Shown: piece after piece, positions 1-31,670 of the stretch
Layout of the letters: each line of letters starts with the position of its first letter
Numbering within the stretch: the first letter of the stretch is position 1
Made by a program: the position numbers and the translations under genes
The notes under the pieces: model-generated
The model's input: the letters and a program-made list of their open reading frames with translations, nothing else
Databases searched by the model: none
What the model was told of the DNA's origin: nothing
DNA from: Microvelia longipes
Taxonomy: Eukaryota > Arthropoda > Insecta > Hemiptera > Veliidae
DNA length: 64,000 nt
Direction: 5' to 3'
Assembly: GCA_018340805.1 (NCBI GenBank)
Contig: JACMZG010000008.1
Location: forward strand, 19,141,096 to 19,205,095

Positions 1-87
1 TAAAAGGTAAAACAAAATCTAGAACTAAGTTAAAAATATAAAATGACAAAAACAAAAAACGCATTAAAACAATAAAATATAAAACAT

Positions 88-165
88 ACCGGTGAGGTGT
101 TAGGAAGCTATGTTTTGAGTCTTTTCTTACTGTTGACTGTTATTATTACTGTTACTGTATTTTAA
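88..165 (-). repeat. Fragment of the Penelope-like fold-back repeat
   Basis: The stretch containing ACCGGTGAGGTGTTAGGAAG and the following TTTTGAGTCTTTTCTTACTG matches, as reverse complement, the interior of the fold-back insertion at 15,356-15,652 (about 15,465-15,522). This shows the family is dispersed. Only the central part is present here. Confidence 0.6.
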
Positions 166-490
166 AGTTTTTAGTTAAAAATATGTTTAAAATAGTCCTC
201 GTCAACTAAATGTAGATTCTTGTATTCTGCTGCCCTTTTGCTATCTAAGACCGATTTTATTAAATACTTAGCTAGTTTTTTTATGTTATTGTATTTGTTT
301 CTTACGATCTACCTTCATTAATGAATATTTATGACACATTTATAAAATAATTTATAATAAACTGAAAACTGATTTATATATTTTTTTTTTTATTATTTAT
401 TTTATTTTGTAATAAACTGAAAATTGTACAAAACTGATTTTTTTTCAGTTTTGTAGACCATTGTGTTTCTATCCATGATGTCCAACATCC

Positions 491-525
491 CTGAAGATGA
501 CTCCCACAGTGGAAGCAAAACGTCG
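491..525 (+). other. CTGAAGA-hairpin-AAAACG motif (hammerhead-like, degenerate)
   Basis: CTGAAGA at 491-497 is followed by a short imperfect hairpin and then CAAAACG. It has the same layout as the motifs at 15,524, 30,286 and 52,663, except that the GAAA part reads CAAAA. It is probably a relic of a Penelope-like element end. Function is inferred only from the shared layout. Confidence 0.35.
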
Positions 526-1348
526 GATTCTTCATCTACATTGCGTGGTCACCACCCGGAAGACCTAAATCTTCATAATTTTTTGTTGTTAGAGTGGTAT
601 CCCTTCTTAAGACAACCCGTAAACCGGCTTTCGTGTTATCAGTGAAATTCCATTGTGTTCACTGTCTTATGCTCCTTCTATATTAGTATTATTGTAAGAT
701 AATAAGCTATTACACAGCAAATATATGTATTTATTTTAATAAATTAATTATTAAATTAATATATAAAAATTAATAAACATATGTTTGGTGCCTTATGGTG
801 TAAATAGTTATAAAGCTTAGTCATGCAGTGGGGAAAGTGTTGTTTCAAGCTTAAGCTATGGAAACTTATAGCAAAGCCACGGCTCTTCTGTGGATTAAGA
901 CACAAAATGCTTTTACTTGGATCATATGGTAGAAGCCCATCTTTTATCTAAGGGAGTTATTAAAAAGCTACAAATGTTGCAGCCTAATATCAAGGTGATT
1001 TATCTCCTCTCCCAAACTAATATCACTATCACAGATTATTAGAATATATATTTCTTTTGAGAACATTTAACGAATAAACCAATAAAATGCTGCATAAGTT
1101 ATGCCATTCAATGAGAAACCAGTCTCAACCCCCCCTGGTGGAGATTCTCTCCAATGCACTTAGACCTCTTATGTGGGTCCATTCAGGAGAGCTTTTTTGA
1201 CCTCTCCAAAATCTTATCCATTTTGTAGGATAAGATATACCGATAAATATGTTAAATAAATGAAGAAATATAGATGATTATAAACAATAATAGAAGTATA
1301 AGGAATAAAACCACATAAAATATTTATGAAACACTGTATATGAGCCAT

Positions 1349-1590
1349 TTACAATATATCCCTCATTCGTTTAAACATCAAAGTGGATTGGTAAAATTTT
1401 ATTAACTTTGTTTTAAGTTGCACGGGTGTAAAGGTAAGGAGTTCAAAGCAGGTTACAATCAGATGCGATGGCGTTTCATTTTCTTCATTGCAAAATCTGC
1501 AGATTGGGCTGTTCACTAAACCCATTAGATGCAAATGTCTTTTAAGTCTACAGAGACAAGTTAGAACTCCTGAAATGTCATGATAGGTTC
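1349..1590 (-). pseudogene. LINE pol C-terminal remnant
   Basis: Read on the minus strand, the conceptual peptide contains LKRHLHLMGL, then PICRFCNEENETPSHLIVTC, a C-x2-C...H-x4-C arrangement typical of the C-terminal end of non-LTR retrotransposon polymerases (RNase H/knuckle region of the Jockey/I group). It is isolated, short and not joined to any reverse transcriptase domain, so it is a dead fragment inside or next to the RRM gene. Confidence 0.6.
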
Positions 1591-1664
1591 CCTTGCTCAG
1601 TAACCAATCATATTATTTGTTTACCCACCAGAGCTTCATTCTCTTATACATAACAGATATTTAC

Positions 1665-4600
1665 CTTTTCTTTTTCAGCTTTCTGTTTATCTCTCTTAAT
1701 CTTGAGTTTAGCACCAACAGTCAGTTTCGCAGGAACATTCTAAAAATAAAACACATGCAATCTTTAAGTAAGTTATCCTTTAATAAATAAATTAATTTTC
1801 TATTATTGAGTACACGTATATTTATGTAAAGTTAAGGCTAGACCTTTATCAACTGAAGAATAATTAAAGGCCAAAGGAAGCCAAACTATCTAGTCAATAT
1901 TAAGCGATTAATTAATTGTTTTTAAGAATTTAATTAAATTTATATACTGTAGTAGATAAAGGAAGTAATAATTAAAACATAAACAGTCTATAAAATAAAC
2001 TAAATCAGAGCAAGACAAAGTAGCAGAGAGTTTCTAATACAACAAGCAGATAAAACCCATTCAACAGAGAGGCTATTGGAAATAAAAATACAAAAGATTT
2101 CATAAAATAAAATTTATTTATCAATCAAATAAAATGAAAATGTAGTCAAATATCTTAAAATATAACCTTTTTTTACTGATTACAATTAACTATCTTTTAC
2201 CATCTATTATCAACACAGATCAACTCTTCAGCATTTTTCCTTCTGAAGAGAGGTGTAGGTTGTAAAAATTATAATTATCAGCTTAGTATTTAAAGTAACA
2301 AGATGCCATTTTAACTATGTGTTAAACTCTAAATCAAAATAACAAAGTTGTTTATATTTAGCTTTTTTTGTTTGTACATCCCCTAAAAAACTGTTTTCAG
2401 ACCAAGATTTAACTGTTTCCTACCATGTATCTTATCTTTTGCTTTTTTGGGTAGAAAAGAGTAAGTTGAAATATTGCAGTAGAAATATTGGTTGATTGAG
2501 AGGTGAAATACTTACAGGAGTTGTCTCGGTGTCAGAGTTAGAAGGTGGTTTCTCTCCTTTAGGACCAACAGGTCCTTTATGTCTCCTAAATCTTAATATT
2601 ATGGATCTAGAGTATAATACTGTGTTTACGCTTGCTTTGTAAGCTTTCAATGCTTCATCAGCATCTGCATACCTAATAAATGCATACCTGTAACACATAT
2701 CAACTTAATAAGTTATAACTAATAATATATAACTAAATAAGTTCTATTTAGTTAGGTGAAAATACTGAACAGAAAATTAACATTGACAACTGGAGCATAG
2801 TAAGATATAAATAATTAAAACCAGATGAAAAAATAAATATAAAATAAAAACACTAAAAATTATTTTGTTATTAACAATTCTTTTATCAATGTTTAATACC
2901 TAATAAGTGTAGGATTTAATTTAATAAATAACTTATTTATTAAGTTGATTTTTCTTCAACCTAGTAAGCAGAGGACTTAAATAACTTAACGTATAATACA
3001 GAGACCTTTGTTATAGGTAGTGAATGTTTAGATTTAGTATCAATTGAAAAATGATATTTGAACTTAACAACCTTGTGCTTAATGAGTTCTTGAAAATTAT
3101 CAAACATCAGTGACTAGAGCCCAGGTTAAATACATGGTGTAGAATTTTTCTTCAAAGAATAATCACAAGCTGCCATAATATAAATAATGTCACTTACCTA
3201 GTAAACTTAATCTTCTGAGCATATCCAATATCTATTCTAATAGCAGTTGGGAACTTTTCTTTCATTTCTACAGCACTTATATTAGTTGGCAGATTACCTA
3301 CGTATAGTCTGCAAAACATAAGAGATATAAATAAACTAGCAAACTATAAATAGCAATAGTGCATACCTTTCATTAACTCAGAAAAAGCTACAACTATTCA
3401 AAAATAAGTTTTATGTTGTTGTGAGTTTAAGATAACACCATACCTCGTAGCGAATTAAAAAAAAGGACGACCACTAATCAAGGGAGAGGAGTTCAATCCC
3501 TGGTTTTAATGTGTTTTAGGGAAGTTATACTATGTCAAAGACGACTGCAAAAGAAACTTATAGTACATGAATAAAACAAAGAAAGAGAAGGGTTAAAAAA
3601 TACTATATTTCAATTATGTGACAACTGCTGTAACGCCATACAAAGAATCTCAATTTGGCAGGGCAGGAAAATAGTGTGGGAGAAACATTCTATGAAATAT
3701 ACATTAATTATCTAAAAGAGACCGTAGGTGATCATTTAAGATCAATCAGAATAATTTCATTTCACTATTTTCCCCCTGTTAATTTAAATCTATCTTTAAA
3801 ACACTGAAAATACCTCACTGAATATAAGAATAATAATAATTCCCATTTAGAGCTTAGCAGCACACAGGAAGAATCCTTGCGGGAACACCTCAAGTGGTAG
3901 TGGCAACCGTTACACTCCAATTTAAAGTTGGTGATAATTTATTTGAAAAATAATCTTGTATAAACTGAGAGCATAACCTGCGATTGCAAACCGATTTAAT
4001 GCCCTAGACCAAGCAGGCAGCTTATACAGATGAACAGTAAACTAAATATAATAAAGACAACAAGAAGCTTGTGTACACTGGTCAAACATTAAGTTGAGTA
4101 TGAAAGTGAATTCTCGACACCATACGTTTTATATGAACTGTAAACTGAGTTTAATAAATAACAAGAAAAGCACTCATTATGTATATAAGTGAAATTTAAA
4201 AACCTACGTAAAGGGATCAATAGACTCGGGAGAAGCAGGAGCATCATTCTTAGGCTCTTTCCTCTCAGCCTTAAGAAATCCAGATCCAAACTTAACTTGA
4301 TTCACTTCATTTATAACTTGATCCACATCAGCATCCTTGTTCACCATGACAAAGCAATACCTGCAAAATAGACTCAGCATATGACTCAGTAAATACTACT
4401 TATTTCAATGATGGACTCACTAAAAAATACAAATACTTTTTAAGTTTGCCAGTAGAGCTTAGTTCACATTTATCAAATGTGAAAATACATTAATATAACT
4501 ACAGACTACATATGAACTTTGGACTTAAGAACTTTGGCAATACTGTAAATTACAATAGGCCAAGTTAGGCTGACATCACAAGAGAGGTTTGCTGCCGGTT

Positions 4601-7600
4601 ACTTGGTACAGGCTAAGAAAACCCATGACTTAAGGTTATGGTCTCAAATCAGTTAAAATTGCTATTTTATTTTCTAGCTAATTTATGTACTTAATTTTTA
4701 AAGGCAGTAATTTTAAAATAAATTTTAGAACAAAACATTTTTTGTACCTTCAGTACATCAAAAGTTTTTTTTATTAACACATTTATTATTATGCTCATTC
4801 AATTCAATTTTAGACCTTATTTTGACATAAAGCTGAAGATGAGGTTGGTGTCATGTAAGGTGAGGTGGACAAACTTGACAAAGAAATTGTCAGATTAATT
4901 GATACTATAGGAAAAAGGGACATAAATAAGTTATCCAACAAAAAACATGGATATAATTGGCTAATGGAAATGAAACTTAGTATTTAAAGAAATACACTGC
5001 TTCTGATTCTTGTAGGTTTTAAATAATAAGAAATTGTAACAACGCTTGAGTTTTGATTAAAACATCTCTTTTATACTTAAAATGACACTGAAACAAATTT
5101 TACATTTTTTTCAAATTTAAATTAAAAAATCGGGTACGGGGTACGTTGGAACTTTTCCTCATTACATCGGATTCGCTATGCACATCCTCCCAGCTTGATG
5201 CTGCTTAACTTTTATGATCCACTAAAAATCATAGATAGACCTATATTATAACGAAACTTAGTACACTTATTTATTACGTCAAGGAGTACAGTTGAACAAA
5301 ATTTCAACTCAATTGGAATATTTTCCGATTTTTTAAAAAAAGTATACAATCATTCAATAAAAATTGAACTAATATTGATAATGAGATGAAACTTGGCACA
5401 TATGCTAGTCTTACATATGGCTACATGCGTGCCACGTTTCAATTGGAAGGCATTATTTTACCGTGTTTTATGATGTTTCAAAATATTTGCTAAGTCATTA
5501 TTGCGGGTTAATGACGTCATAAAAAATTATTTTCAGAACAGCACAATGGTGGACTGATTTTTGTACAAAATTTCAACTCTCTAGCATAAATACACTGGGG
5601 GCTATGATGATAACAGATACATACAGACAGACAACTTTGCAAAAATCACTCAGGAGGCCTTAAAACACCTAAAACGCATAATTCCATTTTCACTCCGGTT
5701 TCGGATTTGTTTGCAAACAATACTTTTTCTATATACCTACGGTATAAATAAGGAAAAGTAAAAAGTGACATGACAATTTTGACTTTGCTGCCTCATCAAA
5801 CAGACCATCCTCCCACCAAAGTTAGGAGGCTTTATTTACTTTACTTGATGAGTTTCAAATGCAAATTTGCAGCTTTTTTAAAACAAAATAAATAATATGC
5901 AACAAATTAAAAATAAATAAGTTTGACAACCTAGCACATTCAAACAAAAACTATCATAGTTCAATGGAATAAATACACAGGACAGGCCATAAAAATGCAC
6001 TGTTTTAAATCAAACCCAAACCAATCGCTTAACCCCATCTCTGTCAGGTAGAGAATTTCCACAACATGACAAGACTAGTGCCAAATTTCAACTCATTTGA
6101 ATGGTTTTCCAGTTTTTTTTAAAAAAAACATACAAATGTCATTTGATAAAAATTGAGTAAATGCTGATAATGAGATAAAACTTAGCACATTTGTTAATCT
6201 TGTGTAGGATTACATGCGAGTAAAATTTCAATTGATCCAATCTTTTTTTGTGTTTAATGAATTATTATTTTTTTTTATGAATCATTAATGGCTGTTATTG
6301 AAATTGTAGGTTCTAAGTTTAAAATCTCAAGCATGAACACACTGATAACTGACACACATATAGACAGACAACTTGGTAAAACCATTCGGGAGGTCTTAAA
6401 ATCATCTGAAATGGATTATTTCTGTGAAATTTCAGTTACGGGTGGATTATTAGTAACATAATATTCTTTATATATATACTTATTGTATAAATGAGGAAAA
6501 GTAGAAAGAATTTTTAAAAAACTTCTCAAATACATATAAATTTATAAAACGAGAGACTATATCTGAGAGCCGCCCAGCCTTAATCCAACCTCAAAACACC
6601 TTTCTCCCTGTGGTGATATTTTCCCCCTTATACCATGCACTAGAGAACATTTTAACATTTAAGCAGAATTAGTCAATTCGTATTAAAATATGAACTTTTT
6701 AACTTTGATTTAATTTATAAAGAGAGGATTCATTCATAGGATGTAAAAATAAGGAGTAATGAAACAGGAACATTTTTGAAGAGAACAGGAAGATTTAGCA
6801 AGGACTAAATTGCAAAACATAATTCCTATAAATAAGTAGGTTAGTAAAATAAAAATAGATGGACTAGACAATGCAATCTAAGGAAACTATAAAAAATTTC
6901 AATGAAAGTGTACCTTGGTCCACAGGGAGACTGAAAGTGAACATTCTCGATACTAGAATGTAAACCTTGTACTATTTCCTTGGACAGCTCAGGATCAGGA
7001 AACCTGATTACTATTGCATTACTAACATTCTTTTGACACTCAAGCTCTGTGGCTATTGCCTTTTCAGCCGCCTCTCTATTCCAAGGCCGAACTCCATTAT
7101 TCACCACCTTGCTTTTTTTCTTCTTTTTGTTTGAATCCTGAAAACAATTGAGAAATCAGAAGTAAACATTAGGTGGGAAAGGTCCCGAATTCCTTAAAAA
7201 AATAAGAATATGAAAACAAAATAAGATAGGGTTAGATTAGGCTATAATTGATATAAATATAAAATTGAAAGGTATAGCCAAGTTGTTTCTAAGGAGTAAA
7301 TGTGGACAAATATTACACTTACAGACTGAGATGAAGGGTCGTCATCAGTGGTTGAGGTAGGTGTAGGGGGTGGTGTAGGCCACGGTAGAGGTGGTGGAGG
7401 CTGAGCTAGCAGGTAAGGATCTGTAGGAGATAATACAGGAACGTGACTACCTGCATTGCCACCATGCAGATACATCCTTCCAGAAAATACTCCTCCTTTC
7501 TAAAAAAATGAAACCCCACATCATGCAGAAATTTAGTCTAACTAATCAGTGCCCCACATGTTCAAGAAAAAGTATAAGTAAACGCAGTACAAAGATAGTA

Positions 7601-8026
7601 TGAAGCTAAACCAATTATAATACAACACAATTCTTTTTATTTTTACTATATTTTTTTTTTAAATCCATGTTTTCTATGGATACGAACACTACTTTTCTAA
7701 AAAACAACATAAAAATCAGCTGAAATATGTAAAAAACAAAAATAAAAACACATCATCTGTTTGACAGCTAGAAACAAAAAACCTTAGTGCCTCTCATCAT
7801 CTACACTTAATTAGAATCTTGAAAACAATTCTAAACAAGAAATTTTGAAACCAGTAACTTGACTCTATCGTATTACAGGTAAGTAATTTATATTTAAAAA
7901 TAGCCAGTATTTTTTTTTTATTTTGAGTGAAATATAGATAATATTCTGTATCCATAGGTAATGTGGAAGTTTCAGTGGTCTGAGATTGTTGTACTGAATT
8001 TTTACAACAAGCAGCATCCAAATATA

Positions 8027-8094
<68 letters not shown>

Positions 8095-9373
8095 ATATAT
8101 ATATATAATCAAGTTGTTATTTCTACTACTCGAATACAGGACACCATATTTTCACATTTATGACACCTGCTAATTTCAGATTTATTAATATGGATATTTA
8201 TAAATCTGTAAATTAATCTAAAATATATATTTTTTATAAATAAATGTGAATACTTTAAGTAAACAAAATAGACTAAACAAGGATAGAACTAGAGTGTAGG
8301 AAAATAAAGTCGATGATTGCTCAGCAGCTGACTTCTTAATTCTAAAATACAGAAAAGTGGATTGAATTGAACATGCAATGCAAAAAATATGTACATTATT
8401 ACTCGTTAATTTGTACACCTGCTTCCTCAGATGTTATCTCTAGAATTTTCCACAACCTCTGCTACCTCTTTTAACACTTTGCTATTTTCATTACCTTCTC
8501 AATGAAGGTGCAGGAATGTTAATAATACCTTTATCATATTTGGTAAATGGTAAAGATAAAAAATCATAAATATGAAATACATATTTACCTTTCAACCACT
8601 TGCACCTTATTTTATAACAAGCACAATCAATTAAAAAAAAACCGCTAGGGAATTAAAACCATCTTGAAGTATGTGTTTTTAAATTTTAATGTTGTTTATA
8701 AATAAGGAGGTCTTGATGGAAACTCTTTAGCTCAAGTTAGGGATGTACCTGTATTTACTTTTTCTAGCAATTCCAGTATAACAGTGTTATAAAAAAATTG
8801 CAAGCTTTATACCAGAGGTTGATAAAATCAAGAAAGTAGTGGATTCACTTTTTGATTATATTGCACTATAACAGTGTGTTATGATAATATTACAAGCTTT
8901 GGTCAAGAGGTGGCATCAAATAGAAGAGTAACACACATTCTTAAGAATTAATAATTATGGTGTAGCTTGCATAAATAAATATTACAATGATATTATTGAG
9001 GGACATGACACATTCAATAAATGAATTGAATAATAAAAAGAAACAAATTTATGTTTGTTAAACAAAAAAGTACCTTGAGTTAAATAAGTATAAGCATTTT
9101 TTTTTCACTATGAACATTTTTAAACAGGTCAATGAGAGATGAAAATCTACTCACAAAGTGAGGAGGAGGGATGTTCCAAGGCCTGGGATGCCTGAAGTAA
9201 GGGTGCCGCATGAAGGGAACATGTCTGTGTTGGTAAGGAAACGGCTGCCTCAGTCTGTTCCTAGCAGTCCATTGGTTAACCCATTGTTGGGGATCAGTGC
9301 AGGGTCTGGGTAAAATGCCTTGACCTACTGCTGCAGCTATATCTGTAGCAGTGGCAATTCCCTCTCCCTCCAT
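1665..9373 (-). CDS. RRM RNA-binding protein, seven exons seen, 3' end missing (possible POF relative)
   Basis: Exons in transcript order are 9155-9373 (start at 9373; the exon's acceptor is at 9379-9381, so a 5' UTR exon lies upstream), 7323-7499, 6914-7137, 4208-4360, 3198-3308, 2516-2687 and 1665-1739. All junctions are GT-AG and the phases fit, giving 377 codons without a stop. The N-terminus is rich in Pro, Arg and His, with a PPPPLPWPTPPP segment. A Lys-rich patch (DSNKKKKKSK) follows, then an RRM-like segment (IVIRFPDPE ... YCFVMV) and a clear RRM with RNP2-like LYVGNL (about residues 259-264) and RNP1-like RYAFIRYA (about 295-302). The C-terminal part seen is basic (KLKIKRDKQKAEKEK). 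The paired-RRM layout recalls the insect chromatin/RNA protein Painting of fourth, but that is recollection, not a search. The last exon ends in a donor, so the C-terminus lies further left. ATG 9373 was chosen as the first Met in the exon; an upstream in-frame start in an unseen exon is possible. Confidence 0.82.
1740..2515. other. Intron of RRM gene
   Basis: AT-rich intron between exons 1665-1739 and 2516-2687. I see no further features in it. Confidence 0.7.
5127..5765 (+). repeat. Dispersed repeat R1, near full-length copy
   Basis: It begins near CGGGTACGGGGTAC and ends near GGTATAAATAAGGAAAAGTA. Landmarks include CAGCTTGATGCTGCTTAA, GAGATGAAACTTGGCACATA, ACAGACAGACAACTTTGCAA and GGAGGCCTTAAAACACCT. 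Related copies lie at 5985-6510, 17,440-17,936 (inverted), 26,819-27,110, 27,378-27,422 and 55,915-56,440 (inverted). No protein is evident, so it is probably a non-autonomous transposon. It sits in an intron of the RRM gene. Confidence 0.75.
5985..6510 (+). repeat. Dispersed repeat R1, second copy
   Basis: This is a diverged copy in the same orientation as the one at 5127-5765. It shares CATTTGATAAAAATTGAGTA, TAATGAGATAAAACTTAGCA, GACAGACAACTTGGTAAAAC and the TATAAATGAGGAAAAGTA end. The 5' third is missing or unrecognisable. The two copies form a loose tandem inside one intron. Confidence 0.7.
8029..8107. repeat. (TA)n microsatellite
   Basis: About 78 bp of nearly pure TA repeat with a single interruption (TTTATA), in the RRM gene intron between 7499 and 9155. 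Apparent YIYIYI peptides here are artefacts. Confidence 0.95.
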
Positions 9374-10700
9374 ATCCTCTGAAAAAGAAAGCAAAAGATA
9401 TACTTCACTTTAGATAACAATGCATCTCATATTTATAAATATAACATAGTAACACTTAATAAGAAAATAACTTAAGATAAAGATAGGGTTATATGGCTCT
9501 TAAACCTAATAAAAACGCTATGTATTTATTTTTAATTCAAACATTGGTTTCGTCAATTTAGTATATCTTTGGGCACAATGGTCCTACATTAGAGGTCTAA
9601 ATGCTTAGTAAATTAGTCTATTGGGGGGGGGGGGAATAAATATTGGTTATTTTTAAAATTTAATAATACAAAGCATCATTTGTCCTATGTATATTATTTG
9701 TAGCAACATATTATTGTGAGTCATTAAAGCCTAATTTCTGGTGGAATATAAAAATATGACTATTAAAAAAATTGCATAAGTCATATATTATGCATTTACA
9801 GATACATCAAGTTATAAAAAAAGATAATTTATTCATATTCAAAGTCAAAATCACTTGACAGGGATCACACAAAGTTAGCAGGATTGACCGATAATAAGAC
9901 TTTATACATTCCCTTTGTTCTCTAAAAAAAACCTAAAAAATTGTTTAAGATTTAACAAAAAAAACTTTTTTGTTAAAAATTATTACAATGCATTAATTAC
10001 TGTATTTTGATGAAATACAGTCTCTTAAATTTATTTATTAACAATTAAACTCCAAAATTACAATTTCCATGGATAAAAATCAGTTTAAATTTATAAAAAA
10101 CATTAAAAATATCAAGATAGTATTTCTTTTATAAATTCCATTCCATTCAAAATTCAACAAGCTCAATATTCTTGAACACTACTAAACGATATCAGCTAAA
10201 CATGCTAAGCAAGTGATTACACTTATTTACATTCTAACAATTCTATTTATTCATATTTAAATATGAATAAAGTTTCATTGAAAATATACATAATAATTAT
10301 TCCTGAATTTTCCAGATGAAGAACCATTAAAAACTGCCATAAATAGTATTAATATAAATTTAAAGATGAATAAACATTAATTTATTTTCAGCGAAGTATT
10401 TCTTAAAAATTAGAGAAACAAGCTACTAAGTATAAATTAAGCTTCTCTATATTATTATTAATGCTCTGCAGACTGCTTATTCAACTTAAATTTCTCAAAA
10501 ACTGTGCCACAGCTAAGTAAAGATAATTATGTCTTAAAATTAATTTAATTTTTTATAATAAATTTGTCTATTTTTTCATGTGTGTGAGTATATGTCTGAG
10601 AAATAGGAAAACAACAATAAAACTGATTCCTGGGCCCATGTCAGCCCTATAGCAGTCTAAGGTGCAGAATATTCATCTCTGACTGTCTGTAAGATGAAAC

Positions 10701-11344
10701 TAAAGTGATGTACAAATACAAACAGTAGGGGTGGGGGCAGAGAACACAGTGGTCCAACTTACCCAGAATAAGCTGTTTTATATGGACCTGTTTTATAGTC
10801 TGCTGTTTTTACACTGGAGCAGGTCACAACACCTTGTCCCGCATTCATAAAATAATTATTTCTTCACTTCTAAGATTAAAATTATTTAAAGGGATTTTAA
10901 ACAATGTTGCAAATCTTTTTAATTATTTTAAGTCTAAAATTTTCATAAAATATAATAAAAATAAAATTGTTGTATTATTTTTAACTAGATTTGATAGATA
11001 ACCATGAAGTGCAGATCTCAAATTTAAATTAGGTGTTCATAGTGTTTTTTTATTTGTCCTTTTAATGAAAATATGAAAAATGTATCCTATTTTTTAAACA
11101 AATACTCTTATAAACAAATAAATAAATAAATGTTAATGAATAAAGTTAAAATTGTCTTGTTTACATTCTTTCATAAACATAAATATAGACGTCTTGATTA
11201 AAACATATAACATGGCACAAGGTGAAAACTAGGGCACAGTGGGGGTAGTTCATAGAACTAGTTTTAGGACCACCTCAAACCAGGGATTTGGATCACTGTG
11301 TCCCCAGTCCCTACCCCTACTGTATGAATTTCTACATCTCTTTA
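10701..11344. mobile_element. hAT-like MITE copy A (8-bp TSD)
   Basis: 644 bp, starting TAAAGTGATGTA and ending CATCTCTTTA. The termini are inverted over roughly 60 bp (CAGTAGGGGTGGGGG / CCCTACCCCTACTG, CACAGTGGTCC / GGATCACTGTG). It is flanked by identical 8-bp duplications GATGAAAC (10,693-10,700 and 11,345-11,352). The 8-bp duplication is typical of hAT transposons. There is no coding capacity, so it is a non-autonomous element. Confidence 0.85.
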
Positions 11345-11413
11345 GATGAAACTATTACACAAATTTCTTGAAAAATATTTGAATTTCCATAACATCAGGG
11401 AAATATAAACCAC

Positions 11414-12101
11414 TAAAGTTATGTAGAAATTCATACAGTAGGGGTGGGTGCACGGGACACAGTGGTCTAACTCCCCGGAATAAGCTGGTTAATAGACCTG
11501 CCTTAAGTTCATCTTTCTACATAGTGGCAGGTCGGTTTACCTTGTACGGCATATATAAAATAATTATTTCTTCAATTCCAAGATTAAATTATTTAAAAGG
11601 GTCTTTAACAATGTTAAAAATTGTATTAATTATTTAAGGTATAATTTTTATAAAATGTTACAAAAATATAAATACTGTTGTTAATTTTAAGTAGACCTGA
11701 TATCGTGATAACCATGATTTTGTAGACAAACATCAAAATGTTAGTAAACAAAACATCAAACTGGGAAATTATAAATTTAATTTACGTCTTCGTTGTTTCA
11801 TATAACACAACTTTCGTAAACACGTTATCCTATTCTAAAAACAATTATCTTATAAACAACTAAAAATAAAAAGAAGTTAATTAATAGGATAAAATTGTCT
11901 TGTTTACATTTTTTATAAACATAAATAGAAGTCTCGATTTAAAATTGAAACAAAATTGATAAGCGTACAAGGTGAAAACTAGCACTCAGTGCGATAGTTG
12001 ATGCAACTATCCTTGTTTTTAGGACCACAAAAACCAGGGAGTTGGATCACTGTGTCCCCACCCCAAACCCTACTGTATGAATTTCTACATCACACTTTTT
12101 A
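11414..12101. mobile_element. hAT-like MITE copy B (no clear TSD)
   Basis: 688 bp related to copies A and C, starting TAAAGTTATGTAGAAATTC and ending near CTACATCACACTTTTTA. The interior shares the GCATATATAAAATAATTATT and ACAAGGTGAAAACTAG landmarks. The 8 bp on each side (TAAACCAC and CAGGAAGT) do not match, so the right end is altered or the copy was rearranged. It lies only about 60 bp from copy A. Confidence 0.75.
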
Positions 12102-13183
12102 CAGGAAGTGGTAAAAGATTGACAGGCTTGTTACTGGCCAAAATTTCCCGAAACGAAACTACTTTGTTTAAGGGTTGTGGCCCTCCTGGCTATAGGCTTG
12201 GCAAGCAATGGCTTAGTTACCAAGGTCATGGTAAATACCTTGGTAACTTGACCTGCCCCTCTCCTTTTAACATACATATACGTAAGTCCAAGTTCCTAAA
12301 CGTTATTTTGTCTACAATTACTTTTTAACACTTTCTCGGATTGGAATGAAACTTATTACAAAAATGAATCTTATAAAATAAACATTATTGTTAATGAAAT
12401 AACAAAAAATTTATTATTGTTTGTTATTTTTTTTTGTTATTTGTTATTTTTTGTTATTGTTGTTATTTGTTATTTTATGACTGTTTCATTATTGTGGGGT
12501 TACAAAAATGTAACCCCACCCCTTTAGATTGTTGTCTGATAAAAACCCTTAGCCATAGCCTTGAAACCCTAGAGGACAATGTTCCAAAACTTTCTTTAAA
12601 TACAGACAGGTGAAAGTAAAGTCATTTGCAGGGGGGAATACTCTGCATATAAGGGAAACAGGTTTACCTGGGTCATCGGTAATACAGACTTCTACCTTTG
12701 TAGGGTGACAATACAAGGGTTTAAGAAAAGTTTTCTAAGACATCTTATCTTAGTAATAATAATTATAAAATACAATAGAAGCAAAGAAACATACTTATGT
12801 TCTAGAAGTAAGCATTAAGAAGCAACACTACTCGCTTTGCTCGCCACAGCCCAGTTCACAAGCAAACCCTGACACAAATTCATAACAAAAGGACACTAAA
12901 AACAATTTAAATGAATAGAAAAATACATGCAATTACAAAATATATTTAAATAAAAGCACTCTTAATACAACGAATTTGTTTTAGTAATGTTTGTAAACAA
13001 TAGCTAAAATGGTCCACAAACTGAATATGTAGGAAACAAACTACTAGCCGTTCTAACACAACCGCTATGTATTGTGGCTACAAAGCTAAAAAACAACTAC
13101 GAGGTTACAAAAGGTTGCTTTAGGTTTATTATTATTTTAATTTATTAGTACAAATTTGTGGAATTTATAGTTATTAATTAGAA

Positions 13184-31670
<18,487 letters not shown>

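Larger units (their letters stand above)
1..1664. other. Left-edge non-coding tract with repeat remnants
   Basis: No convincing host exon was found here. The tract may be the 3' end or an intron of the minus-strand RRM gene that begins to the right, because that gene's last recognised exon (1665-1739) ends in a GT donor and so must continue leftwards. Contents are a Penelope-like fragment (88-165), a CTGAAGA hairpin motif (491-525), an imperfect inverted segment around 1110-1215 and a LINE C-terminal remnant (1349-1590). The rest is AT-rich sequence without recognisable features. Confidence 0.5.
9379..13183. other. Intergenic tract between two divergent genes
   Basis: Separates the minus-strand RRM gene from the plus-strand NDOR1. 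It should hold both promoters and the 5' UTR exon or exons of the RRM gene, but I cannot place a transcription start. Contents: a G12 run at 9623-9634, MITE copies at 10,701-11,344 and 11,414-12,101, a hairpin TTACCAAGG...CCTTGGTAA near 12,218-12,247, and a (TTGTTATTT)-like low-complexity stretch at 12,412-12,478. The slightly less AT-rich 12,800-13,130 immediately upstream of NDOR1 is the likeliest promoter area. Confidence 0.55.

Noticed and set aside
12077..12328. 83-codon frame after MITE copy B
   Set aside because: It begins inside the MITE terminus, has no family signature, and contains a simple hairpin.
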